Shown in pieces: positions 1 through 6,522 of a stretch of DNA of 8,520 bases; within the stretch, counting starts at the first letter, position 1, and every line of letters starts with the position of its first letter. Source of the stretch: an uncultured Pelagibacteraceae bacterium (GTDB taxonomy: Bacteria > Pseudomonadota > Alphaproteobacteria > Pelagibacterales > Pelagibacteraceae). The DNA is taken from NCBI GenBank assembly GCA_902597695.1, contig CACJYH010000022.1:1-8520 (forward strand), given 5' to 3'. Position numbers and translations under genes: made by a program. Under the pieces are notes generated by a model. The model was not told where the DNA came from. It searched no databases and saw nothing but the letters and a program-made list of their open reading frames with translations.

Positions 1-592
1 AAGCTAACATCAAAACAGCCAGCTCGGGTATCATCGTTAAATATATTGTTACTCTGTCTCCTTTTTGTATCCCTAACTTTTTTAGACCATTAGCTGCTTT
101 TGAAACTTTTTGATGAAGTTGTTTATAAGAAATTTTTTGAGTATCCTTAGGATCATCACCTACCCAAATTATAGCTGTTTTATCTTTTTTATCTTTTAAG
201 TGTCGATCAATACAATTAGCAGAGGCATTTAAAGTTCCATCTTCAAACCATTTTATTTTAACTTCATCTTTACTATACTTCACATCTTTAATTTTTTTAT
301 ATGGTTTTATCCATGTAATTCTTTTTCCTTCTTTTTTCCAAAAAGCATTATTGTTCTTAATAGAGTCAGTATATTTATTCTGATATTGAGATTTATTAAT
401 TAAACCACTTTTCACCCACTCTGGTTTTGGTTTAAAAATTAGTTCTTGAGTTGAGCCTTCGTTATTAATTTTAACTTTTTTAATCTTACTTTTAATCTTT
501 TTTTTTCTTTTAAGAATTTTTTTTCTTTTTTTAACCTTCTTTCTTTTTGAGGTTTTTTTTCTTGATTTAGATTTTTTCTTCTTTTTAGGCAT
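1..592 (-). CDS. acs: Acetyl-CoA synthetase, N-terminal part, with polybasic N-terminal tail (partial)
   Basis: This is the first 197 codons of an AMP-forming acetyl-CoA synthetase, which activates acetate to acetyl-CoA using ATP; the rest lies beyond the left edge of the window. The identification rests on the N-terminal Acs core: [18 protein letters not shown] near residues 109-126, AIIWVGDDP near 136-144, and [19 protein letters not shown] close to the window edge. The catalytic core motifs are outside the window. The start is the ATG at 592-590, because no other in-frame Met occurs before the core. Residues 3-41 are extraordinary: about 28 of the first 42 residues are Lys or Arg, with no acidic residue before Glu45. 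E. coli Acs, as I recall it, has no such tail. The tail is encoded by A-runs of 8-9 bases. The gene begins 11 bases after the EVE gene, probably in the same transcript, with no Shine-Dalgarno site. I am confident of the family and less sure of what the tail does. Confidence 0.93.
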   Translation of the reverse strand, partial: MPKKKKKSKSRKKTSKRKKVKKRKKILKRKKKIKSKIKKVKINNEGSTQELIFKPKPEWVKSGLINKSQYQNKYTDSIKNNNAFWKKEGKRITWIKPYKKIKDVKYSKDEVKIKWFEDGTLNASANCIDRHLKDKKDKTAIIWVGDDPKDTQKISYKQLHQKVSKAANGLKKLGIQKGDRVTIYLTMIPELAVLMLA

Positions 593-603
593 AAATATTA
601 TTT

Positions 604-1017
604 CTAAATCTTACCCATGTTATTTAAAATTTTCCAGCTTTTAGAATCTATTGGCATTACTGATAGTCTGCTTTGTTTAATAAGTGATAAATGGCTTAAT
701 TGCTTGTTTTTCTTAATATCCTCAAGACTTACTGGCTTATTTAATTTTTTTAGAAACTTTACTGTAACAGCAACAAATCGACCAGATTTATCTGTCTTGT
801 CTAAATATGCTTCCTTTATAACTTCAACAATACCAACAATTTCCTTTCCTATGTTCGAATGATAGAAAAAACATTGATCTCCTTCTCTCATTGATTTTAA
901 ATTTTTGGCAGCTTGATAATTTCTTACTCCATCCCAAGGAGCACCTTTAGTACCAGCTTTTTTTTGTTGATCAATTGACCAAACGTCAGGTTCTGACTTA
1001 AGTAACCAATATTGCAT
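604..1017 (-). CDS. EVE domain (PUA-like) protein
   Basis: This 137-residue protein is a single EVE domain, a PUA-like fold related to human THYN1 and to YTH readers, proposed to bind modified nucleotides in DNA or RNA. Visible family motifs are WLLKSEP (residues 4-10), WDGVRNYQA (28-36), a FFYHSN strand (50-55), GIVEV (62-66) and the C-terminal RLSVMPI (117-123). The length is typical for a stand-alone bacterial EVE protein, and it should be cytoplasmic. Its ATG shares one base with the tsaD stop codon (TAATG), so translation is probably coupled to TsaD. acs follows 11 bases later. The family is clear; the ligand is unknown. A link to tRNA modification is only inferred from the tsaD coupling. 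Confidence 0.9.
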   Translation of the reverse strand: MQYWLLKSEPDVWSIDQQKKAGTKGAPWDGVRNYQAAKNLKSMREGDQCFFYHSNIGKEIVGIVEVIKEAYLDKTDKSGRFVAVTVKFLKKLNKPVSLEDIKKNKQLSHLSLIKQSRLSVMPIDSKSWKILNNMGKI

Positions 1018-2090
1018 TAAAGTTTAACCCCAGCACCTTTTAAAAATAATGCATTTTCATCTAAGGGCCATCTTGGTTTTGCTGGATGATCTAGTTTATT
1101 AAAAAGTTTTAATTTATACTTTTCTAAACCTACCATTGCTATCATTGCAGCATTGTCCCCACATATTTCAATTGGTGGAAAAACACTTTGATAATTATTT
1201 TCTTTACACAAGTTTATCAACATAGATCTTATTTTTTTATTTGCTGCTACACCACCCGCAACAACAAAAATTCTATCTTGTATATCATTTTGTTTTTCAA
1301 ATTCATTAAAAGCAATTTTGGTTTTTTTTTTCAATATTTCTTCAATTGTTTTTTGAAAAGAAGCTGCCAAATTAAATTTTTCTTGCTCTGTTTCAATGGT
1401 TTTACTTATCTTCAGGATTGCAGTTTTAAGACCAGCAAATGACAAATTACAACCACCCTTATTAATGATAGGTTTTGGTAGATCATAAGAATTTGGATCA
1501 CCTTTTTCTGCCCAAAGCTCGATTTGGGGTCCTCCAGGAAATTCTAGTCCTAAAAGTTTTGCAGTTTTGTCGAAAGCTTCACCTAGTGCATCGTCAATAG
1601 TTGTTCCTAGTCTTTTATATTTTCCAAGACCTTGAACATTTAAATATTGTGAATGACCACCTGAAATTAATAGCAGGAGGTAAGGATAATTTAAGTTTGA
1701 AACTAATTTTGGACTCAACGCATGTCCTTCTAAATGATTTACAGCTATAAAAGGCTTGTTTATTGAAGAGGCAAAAGCTTTCCCAAAGCTTAAGCCTACT
1801 GACAAACAAACAATTAGACCAGGACCTGCAGTCGAAGCTACTGCATCAATATCTTTAATTTTTATTCCACTTTCATCCAAAGCTTTCTTCACGATTAAAT
1901 CTATTTTTTCGATATGTGATCTGGCCGCTAACTCTGGAACTACACCTCCAAATTCTTTGTGGACATCAGTTTGGCTAGAGACAATGTTTGATAAAATTAT
2001 AGGTTTCCCTTGGTCATTCTCAGTTATAACTGAGGCAGCTGTTTCATCACAACTAGTTTCAATTCCAAGAATTAAGGGTTTTTTACTCAT
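1017..2090 (-). CDS. tsaD: tRNA N6-adenosine threonylcarbamoyltransferase TsaD (formerly Gcp/YgjD)
   Basis: TsaD transfers the threonylcarbamoyl group from TC-AMP to A37 of tRNAs that read ANN codons (t6A), working with TsaB, TsaE and TsaC in the cytoplasm. The protein has 357 residues, slightly longer than the roughly 340 usual for the family, and looks complete. Its ASKHA/Kae1 features are all present: the phosphate-binding start LGIETSCDETAASV (8-21), the metal-binding NHLEGH with His119 and His123, the ISGGH loop (142-146), DDALGEAFDK (166-175), FAGLKTA (218-224), VVAGGVAAN (276-284), and ICGDNAAMIA with the metal-ligand Asp312. The start is the ATG at 2090-2088, placing the ETSCDET motif at the normal distance from the N-terminus. 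It is first in a minus-strand unit with the EVE gene and acs, and diverges from hemC. Confidence 0.97.
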   Translation of the reverse strand: MSKKPLILGIETSCDETAASVITENDQGKPIILSNIVSSQTDVHKEFGGVVPELAARSHIEKIDLIVKKALDESGIKIKDIDAVASTAGPGLIVCLSVGLSFGKAFASSINKPFIAVNHLEGHALSPKLVSNLNYPYLLLLISGGHSQYLNVQGLGKYKRLGTTIDDALGEAFDKTAKLLGLEFPGGPQIELWAEKGDPNSYDLPKPIINKGGCNLSFAGLKTAILKISKTIETEQEKFNLAASFQKTIEEILKKKTKIAFNEFEKQNDIQDRIFVVAGGVAANKKIRSMLINLCKENNYQSVFPPIEICGDNAAMIAMVGLEKYKLKLFNKLDHPAKPRWPLDENALFLKGAGVKL

Positions 2091-2146
2091 ACAAATAGTT
2101 TTTAATAATTGTACATTTCCAATACAAGAAAGAAATAAATTTATTT
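2091..2146. promoter_or_regulatory. Divergent promoter region between tsaD and hemC
   Basis: These 56 bases are the largest non-coding stretch in the window and must drive both the leftward tsaD unit and the rightward hemC unit, unless promoters lie inside the genes. For tsaD, a reasonable minus-strand -10 match is TACAAT (2113-2108), 17 bases before the tsaD ATG; I see no convincing -35 element. For hemC, a possible plus-strand -35 is TTGTAC (2109-2114), but no good -10 lies at standard spacing. Neither gene has a Shine-Dalgarno site. The region is clear from the gene layout; the individual boxes are weak guesses in AT-rich sequence. Confidence 0.45.
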
Positions 2147-3064
2147 ATGACTAAAAAAATTATCATAGGTTCAAGAGGTAGTAAATTAGCATTGTTGTAT
2201 GCTCAAAAAGCTAAAGAACAAATTATTAAAAAAACTACTTTAGATACAAATGATATTGAAATTAAATCTATTTCAACAAAAGGTGATCAAGTTAAAGATA
2301 CTAGGTTGTCTGATATAGGTGGCAAAGGATTATTTTCAACTGAAATTGAAAAAGAGTTAGAAAATAAAAGTATCGACATTGCAGTACATGCATTAAAAGA
2401 TATGCCAGCAATAGAAACTAGCGGGCTCAAAACAGATTGTTTTTTAGAGAGAAATGATCCAAGAGAAATTTTGATAACAAATGATAAGAAAAAATTAAAT
2501 GATCTTAAGCTGAAATCAATTGTAGGAACATCTTCATTTAGAAGGGAATTTCAAATTAAAAAATTAAGATCTGATCTAACATGCAAAATAATTAGAGGTA
2601 ATGTGGATACTAGAATTAAAAAGCTAAAAGATGGAAATTATGATGCAATAATTTTGTCTTATGCAGGGATTAAAAATTTAAATCTTGAAAATGAAATAGC
2701 TGAAATTTTCTCAGCACAAGAAATTATACCAAGTGCTGGACAAGGAATAATTGCACTCCAATGTCGTGAAACAGATAAAGAAATTATTTCAATTTTAAAA
2801 AAAGTAAATCATGAAGAAACCTATAAAAGAGCTCATGCTGAGAGAAATGTTCTTAAAGTTTTAGAGGGAGATTGTGAAACAGCAATAGGCGTTTATTCAA
2901 AAATAGAAAGTGATACAATTGTAGTTGAGGCAGAACTTTTTTCAATAGATGGCTCTCAAAGATTTTATGAAAAGAAATCTGGCCAGATTGATAAATTTAA
3001 AGAGATTGGTAAAAAAATTGGGCAGAATTTAAAAATGCAATCAAATAATTCTTACAAAAAATAA
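2147..3064 (+). CDS. hemC: Hydroxymethylbilane synthase (porphobilinogen deaminase)
   Basis: HemC joins four porphobilinogen molecules into the linear tetrapyrrole hydroxymethylbilane, an early cytoplasmic step of heme synthesis. The 305-residue length is normal. Motifs in order: IGSRGSKLALLYAQ (7-20), DIGGKGLFSTEIE (56-68), VHALKDMP with catalytic Asp85 (80-87), GTSSFRRE (127-134), IRGNVDTRIKKL (149-160), SAGQGIIALQCRE (196-208), and EGDCETAIG (240-248), in which Cys243 carries the dipyrromethane cofactor. All key residues are intact. The start ATG at 2147 places the GSR..LA loop correctly. It heads the plus-strand cluster and is followed by hemD after a single base, so the two enzymes of consecutive steps are made together. 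Confidence 0.97.
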   Translation: MTKKIIIGSRGSKLALLYAQKAKEQIIKKTTLDTNDIEIKSISTKGDQVKDTRLSDIGGKGLFSTEIEKELENKSIDIAVHALKDMPAIETSGLKTDCFLERNDPREILITNDKKKLNDLKLKSIVGTSSFRREFQIKKLRSDLTCKIIRGNVDTRIKKLKDGNYDAIILSYAGIKNLNLENEIAEIFSAQEIIPSAGQGIIALQCRETDKEIISILKKVNHEETYKRAHAERNVLKVLEGDCETAIGVYSKIESDTIVVEAELFSIDGSQRFYEKKSGQIDKFKEIGKKIGQNLKMQSNNSYKK

Positions 3065-3065
3065 T

Positions 3066-3764
3066 ATGCACATTTTATTAACAAGACCACTGGAAGATTG
3101 TTCAGAAATGATTTTAAAGTTTAAATCATTAGGTCATCAAGTTTCGCACATCCCACTGATTAATATTGAAAAGGTCAATTATGAGGAAATTAAATTTTCT
3201 GAATATGGAGGAATTATTTTTACTAGTGCTAATGCTGTGAAATATTTAGATCAAAATAACATAGACAAAAATATCAAATGTTTTTGTGTTGGTAATTTTA
3301 CTGAAAAAAAGGCTAGATCTTTGGGATTTCAAAACACAATAGCTGCAGAGGGTAATATTTCTAATTTAAAAGAGTTAATTTTACAAACTTACGAGACAAA
3401 AAGTAAAAAGTTACTTTATGTCAGCGGTGAAATCATATCTGTTGATTTGGATCAACAACTTATGAAAGAGGGCTATGGCATAAAAAGGGTGATTAATTAT
3501 AGAGTAAAACATAATCAAAAATTCAATGAAAGTTTTGTAAAGGATTTGAAATTGAACATGCCTGATATGGTTTATATTTATTCACAGAATAGTGCTCAAA
3601 GTTTTTTGAGTTTTGTCAAAAATCATCAATTTGAAAGCTTATGGATGAATACTAATTTATCGTGTATTGGGGAGAAAACTTCATCTATATTGAATGAAAT
3701 TAAATGGAAAAAAATATTTCTTTTTAATCCTGGAGAAGAAGAGTTTTTGTTATATAAAATTTAA
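3066..3764 (+). CDS. hemD: Uroporphyrinogen-III synthase
   Basis: HemD cyclises hydroxymethylbilane and inverts ring D to give uroporphyrinogen III. The 232-residue length suits the family. Sequence conservation in HemD is always poor; what can be seen is the N-terminal ILLTRPLED (3-11), IIFTSANAVKYL (50-61), LLYVSGE (116-122), VYIYSQNSAQSF (169-180) and CIGEKTSSIL (200-209), matching the paired alternating domains of the family. The location one base after hemC makes the call firm. It is followed two bases later by an MscS channel gene. In many other alphaproteobacteria I would expect a mitofilin/HemY-type gene after hemD; none is seen here. Confidence 0.92.
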   Translation: MHILLTRPLEDCSEMILKFKSLGHQVSHIPLINIEKVNYEEIKFSEYGGIIFTSANAVKYLDQNNIDKNIKCFCVGNFTEKKARSLGFQNTIAAEGNISNLKELILQTYETKSKKLLYVSGEIISVDLDQQLMKEGYGIKRVINYRVKHNQKFNESFVKDLKLNMPDMVYIYSQNSAQSFLSFVKNHQFESLWMNTNLSCIGEKTSSILNEIKWKKIFLFNPGEEEFLLYKI

Positions 3765-3766
3765 TT

Positions 3767-4852
3767 ATGGAATTGTTTAATAATTTTTCTGAAATATTTC
3801 TATCGGTATGGAACAAAGGTATTTTAGGTGTTGATATTTTTCAAATATTAATTGGTTTAGGAATTTTTTTAATTTTTTTAATTTTTAGAGGTCTAATTAG
3901 TAAACTTGTAATCAAAAAGTTAGAAATAATTTCAAAAAGAACAACAAACAAATTGGATGATACTTTTGTAAATTCTTTAGTTGGTCCAGCAAGATTTTTA
4001 CCAATTGTTTTAGGTTTTTTTATAGCAAGTTATTACATGACGTTTTCTATGGAAGGTAGAGAAATTGTCGATACTATAAATAGAACTCTAATAACCATAT
4101 TAATTTTTTGGGTTATTCATCAAATTATAGAACCAGTCTCATATATCTTAAGTGGTCTTGATAAATTATTAACAAGAGAACTCATTGGATGGATTATTAA
4201 ATCTTTAAAGATTTTAATATTTATATTAGGACTTGCGGCAGTCTTAGAATTATGGGGGATAAAGATTGGACCAATTATTGCTGGTTTAGGTTTGTTCGGA
4301 GTAGCAGTTGCATTGGGTGCTCAAGATTTGTTTAAAAATTTAATTTCTGGGATTTTGGTATTAGTTGAAAAAAGATTTAAAATCGGTGATTGGATTTCTG
4401 TTGATGGAATAATTGAGGGTATTGTTGAAAAAATTGGTTTTCGATCAACAACAATCAGAAAATTCGATAAATCATTGGCAATAATTCCAAATTTTCAATT
4501 TGCAGAAAATGCTGTGGTAAATGTAAGTGAAACTTCAAACTGGTTAATTAGTTGGATTATCACTCTTCAATATGACACTTCGGTTGATCAATTAAAAAAT
4601 ATTAGAGATCAAATTGAAGATCACATAAAAAAAAGTGATGACTTTGACACTAATATAGGAATTGCAGTAAGAGTCGATAAGTTTTCAGATAGTTCTATAG
4701 ACATGTATGTGCGTTGTTTCACAAAATCGGATAGCTGGAACGAATGGCTTTCAGTAAAAGAAAAACTTGCAATTGCAATAAAACAAATTGTTGAAAACAA
4801 TAAAGCCTCTTTCGCATTTCCGAGTTCTTCGATTTATATTGAAAAAAAATGA
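3767..4852 (+). CDS. Small-conductance mechanosensitive channel (MscS family)
   Basis: This is an inner-membrane mechanosensitive channel that should open under membrane tension and release solutes during hypo-osmotic shock. The 361-residue protein has hydrophobic segments at roughly 24-46, 75-95, 103-127 and 143-163, then the pore helix 166-200. The pore helix carries the Gly/Ala-rich signature GLGLFGVAVALGAQDLFKN (173-191), followed by the beta domain with KRFKIGDWISVDG (202-214), GIVEKIGFRSTTIR (218-231) and IIPNFQFAENAVVNVS (239-254). With more helices than E. coli MscS (286 residues) it resembles the YnaI-like subgroup in size. It starts two bases after hemD, and its TGA overlaps the ATG of the YggT gene by four bases (ATGA). 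A role in heme synthesis is not implied; the linkage is probably just packing. Confidence 0.94.
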   Translation: MELFNNFSEIFLSVWNKGILGVDIFQILIGLGIFLIFLIFRGLISKLVIKKLEIISKRTTNKLDDTFVNSLVGPARFLPIVLGFFIASYYMTFSMEGREIVDTINRTLITILIFWVIHQIIEPVSYILSGLDKLLTRELIGWIIKSLKILIFILGLAAVLELWGIKIGPIIAGLGLFGVAVALGAQDLFKNLISGILVLVEKRFKIGDWISVDGIIEGIVEKIGFRSTTIRKFDKSLAIIPNFQFAENAVVNVSETSNWLISWIITLQYDTSVDQLKNIRDQIEDHIKKSDDFDTNIGIAVRVDKFSDSSIDMYVRCFTKSDSWNEWLSVKEKLAIAIKQIVENNKASFAFPSSSIYIEKK

Positions 4853-5139
4853 TTGCTATCTTTTATTTAGTTTTACAATTATTAAAACTTTATTCGTATG
4901 TAGTGATCGCCAATGTTATCATCAGCTGGTTAATTGCTTTTAATGTATTGAATACTCAAAATAGATTTGTTTATGCAGTTTTAGATTTTACTTACAGATT
5001 AACAGAACCATTTCTAAGAAGAATAAGACGATTTTTACCAAATTTGGGAGCGTTAGATATTTCTCCAATTATTTTACTGCTATTGATTTGGTTTATAGAA
5101 ATGTGTATGAAGCTCTACATTGCACCAATAATATTCTAG
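4849..5139 (+). CDS. YggT family membrane protein
   Basis: This is a 96-residue integral membrane protein of the YggT family (homologous to cyanobacterial/plastid CCB3/YlmG proteins), whose members have been tied to cell envelope or division and to cytochrome maturation, but with no settled biochemical role. There are two hydrophobic segments, about 4-31 and 71-95, joined by the family signature TYRLTEPFLRRIRRFLPNLG (48-67) and then ALDISPII (68-75). Here a single YggT repeat is present; many homologues have two. Its ATG lies within the MscS stop (ATGA, four-base overlap), giving likely translational coupling. folD starts five bases after its stop. Confidence 0.92.
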   Translation: MIAIFYLVLQLLKLYSYVVIANVIISWLIAFNVLNTQNRFVYAVLDFTYRLTEPFLRRIRRFLPNLGALDISPIILLLLIWFIEMCMKLYIAPIIF

Positions 5140-5144
5140 GATTT

Positions 5145-5990
5145 ATGATTTTAATTGATGGAAAAAAAGAAGCAGCACTATTAAGGGAACAGCTTAAAAG
5201 AGAAGTATCTAATCTTAAAATTAAGTATAATAAAGTTCCAGGGTTAACAGTAATTTTGATTGGAGACTTAACTCCTAGCCAAATTTACGTTCGAAATAAA
5301 GAAAAATCTGCCAACGAAGTTGGACTAAAATCAGATGTAATTAAATATCCAAATAGTGTCGAAGAAAAAGTTATTTTAGAGAAGATAGATGAATTAAATA
5401 AAGATAACTCTGTGTCAGGTATTTTAGTTCAATTACCATTACCAAAACATATTGATAAACAAAAAATTATTGAAGCGATTGACCCATCAAAAGATGTAGA
5501 TGGATTTCATCCAATGAATGTTGGAAATCTTTCATCAGGTTATGAGAGTTCCGTTCCATGCACACCATTAGGATGTTATTTGTTAATTAAAAAAATAGAA
5601 CCTAACTTAAATGGTAAAAAAGCAGTTGTTGTTGGTCGATCTAATTTAAATGGTAAACCAATGACTCAACTTTTACTGAAAGAAAATTGTACTGTTACTA
5701 TAACACACTCTAAAACAAAAGATTTAAAAGCAGAGTGTTTAGAAGCTGATATTATAATTGCAGCGGTTGGTATTCCCGAGTTAGTTAAAGGTGATTGGGT
5801 TAAAAAAGATACAATAGTGATCGATGTTGGAATTAACAAAACTGAGAAAGGTATTGTTGGTGATGTTGCATTTGATGAAGTTTCAAAAAATGCCAAAGCA
5901 CTCACGCCTGTTCCTGGTGGAGTTGGTCCAATGACAATCGCTTGCTTGCTAAAAAATACGATTGACTGTTTCAAAAGATCGCAAGCATAA
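5145..5990 (+). CDS. folD: Bifunctional methylenetetrahydrofolate dehydrogenase / methenyltetrahydrofolate cyclohydrolase
   Basis: FolD interconverts 5,10-methylene-THF, methenyl-THF and 10-formyl-THF using NADP, supplying one-carbon units for purine and fMet-tRNA synthesis. It has 281 residues from the ATG at 5145. I prefer this start over the in-frame ATG at 5088: the protein then begins MILIDGKKEAALL as in the family, and the earlier start would read through the end of the YggT gene. Catalytic residues are present: Tyr48 and Lys52 in YVRNKEKSANEVG, Gln96 in GILVQLPLP, and Asp119 in KDVDGFHPMN. The NADP loop is VVVGRSNLNGKPMTQLL (161-177), with Asn169 where most FolDs have Val in GRSxxVGxP. 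TPVPGGVGPMT (254-264) closes the domain. It is probably in the hemC transcript. Confidence 0.97.
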   Translation: MILIDGKKEAALLREQLKREVSNLKIKYNKVPGLTVILIGDLTPSQIYVRNKEKSANEVGLKSDVIKYPNSVEEKVILEKIDELNKDNSVSGILVQLPLPKHIDKQKIIEAIDPSKDVDGFHPMNVGNLSSGYESSVPCTPLGCYLLIKKIEPNLNGKKAVVVGRSNLNGKPMTQLLLKENCTVTITHSKTKDLKAECLEADIIIAAVGIPELVKGDWVKKDTIVIDVGINKTEKGIVGDVAFDEVSKNAKALTPVPGGVGPMTIACLLKNTIDCFKRSQA

Positions 5991-6027
5991 TATTGAATTC
6001 AACAAATTTTTTTTGATAAGATAGGTT
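5991..6027 (+). promoter_or_regulatory. Short gap after folD with palindrome and T-run (weak terminator or promoter)
   Basis: These 37 bases separate folD from the small membrane-protein genes. They contain a perfect 10-base palindrome TTGAATTCAA (5993-6002) and a run of eight T (6007-6014). The palindrome could fold only into a three-pair stem, so it would be a poor terminator. Read as a promoter, TTGAAT (5993-5998) and GATAAG (6015-6020) are spaced 16 bases apart, each a 4-of-6 match, but the -10 would lie only 7 bases from the next ATG, implying a nearly leaderless transcript. Either reading is speculative. Confidence 0.2.
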
Positions 6028-6231
6028 ATGAAAAAACCTAAATACCCCTATAGAATTGCACTTCTCATGCTCATACTGACAGTTCCTCCAATTGGCGCGA
6101 CACAATTAGGTTGGTATTTATATGATAAACAAACTGGATTTGATTATGGTATGATAGTTGGAACATTTTCAGTAATTTATGCTGCTTGGTTAATGTATGA
6201 AAAGAATTGGAGAGAAGATGATGAGGATTAA
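6028..6231 (+). CDS. Small two-helix membrane protein of unknown function
   Basis: I do not recognise this 67-residue protein. It starts with a basic stretch (MKKPKYPYR), has a hydrophobic segment at about 9-31, a short polar loop with KQTGFDYG (34-41), a second hydrophobic segment at about 41-57, and a very acidic C-terminus (REDDED). The positive N-terminus before helix 1 and the short inter-helix loop suggest a hairpin in the inner membrane with both ends in the cytoplasm. That it is a real gene is supported by the membrane-protein composition, its position in a tight plus-strand series, and the next gene beginning three bases after its stop. That next gene is in the same reading frame. 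No function can be assigned. Confidence 0.75.
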   Translation: MKKPKYPYRIALLMLILTVPPIGATQLGWYLYDKQTGFDYGMIVGTFSVIYAAWLMYEKNWREDDED

Positions 6232-6234
6232 ATT

Positions 6235-6501
6235 GTGGAAAAAATAATTTTTTTTGGATTAGCGATACCAATTTTAGCATTTGTCCTTTACTTGGGCGGA
6301 ACAGCTATCATGAAAGGCTTTGAGGCCAAAAGAGAAAATAAATCCAATGAGAGCTTAGAAGATCAGGACCATGAAGACAACTTATCTGATAATAATGATA
6401 AGTTAACAGATGAATTGGATAAATTAAATCAACTCCTTAAAGATGGTGTTTTAACTGAAGAAGAATTTAAAAAAGCTAAAAAAAAAATTTTAGATAATTA
6501 A
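6235..6501 (+). CDS. Small membrane-anchored SHOCT-domain protein
   Basis: This 88-residue protein has one N-terminal transmembrane helix (about 4-24), a charged, mostly acidic linker (29-60), and a C-terminal SHOCT-like module (about 60-87): LDKLNQLLKDGVLTEEEFKKAKKKIL shows the family pattern of a short helix, a G-[VI]-[LI]-[TS]-EEEF turn and a second helix. SHOCT modules are thought to mediate oligomerisation or tethering of proteins and occur often on small membrane proteins; no specific function can be given. The start is a GTG at 6235. The next in-frame Met (residue 26) would delete the membrane helix. The codon at 6232-6234 is ATT and the one before is the TAA of the preceding gene. Its stop shares TTAA with the stop of the converging hydrolase gene. 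Confidence 0.8.
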   Translation: MEKIIFFGLAIPILAFVLYLGGTAIMKGFEAKRENKSNESLEDQDHEDNLSDNNDKLTDELDKLNQLLKDGVLTEEEFKKAKKKILDN

Positions 6502-6522
6502 TTATAATTAAGTAATTTTTTT
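6478..6522. terminator. AT-only palindromic junction, possible bidirectional terminator
   Basis: At the convergent gene ends there is a run of ten A (6478-6487), nested palindromes ATAATTAATTAT (6494-6505) and TTAATTATAATTAA (6498-6511), and a run of seven T (6516-6522). For rightward transcripts this is a hairpin followed by U residues; for leftward transcripts the A-run becomes a U-tract after the same hairpin. A longer foldback also exists, AAAAAAATT (6481-6489) with AATTTTTTT (6514-6522). The stems contain no G-C pairs and would be weak, so this is only a candidate. It overlaps the 3' ends of both genes. Confidence 0.35.

Noticed and set aside
466..592. Lys/Arg-rich stretch as a separate small basic protein
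   Set aside because: It is continuous and in frame with the Acs core, with no stop codon between them.
617..862. Plus-strand open frame opposite the EVE gene
   Set aside because: Phe/Leu/Ser-rich translation typical of the antisense of an A-rich gene; no motif.
1188..1442. Plus-strand open frame opposite tsaD
   Set aside because: Low-complexity Phe/Ile-rich antisense product; tsaD is certain here.
1615..1809. Minus-strand open frame inside tsaD
   Set aside because: Out-of-frame shadow within a well-conserved tsaD segment.
1756..2154. Plus-strand open frame opposite tsaD reaching into hemC
   Set aside because: It mirrors tsaD codons, has no recognisable domain, and conflicts with the well-supported tsaD and the hemC start.
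5088..5144. 19-codon N-terminal extension of folD
   Set aside because: It overlaps the YggT gene in another frame, and the following Met at 5145 gives the standard FolD beginning.
5666..5974. Minus-strand open frame opposite folD
   Set aside because: Antisense of conserved folD motifs; no independent support.
5993..6002. TTGAATTCAA palindrome as an operator
   Set aside because: A single 10-base palindrome in AT-rich DNA is expected by chance often enough, and no second copy was noticed elsewhere in the window.
6071..6280. Minus-strand open frame opposite the two small membrane genes
   Set aside because: It conflicts with the tight plus-strand pair, whose membrane helices and SHOCT module are recognisable; its translation shows no motif.
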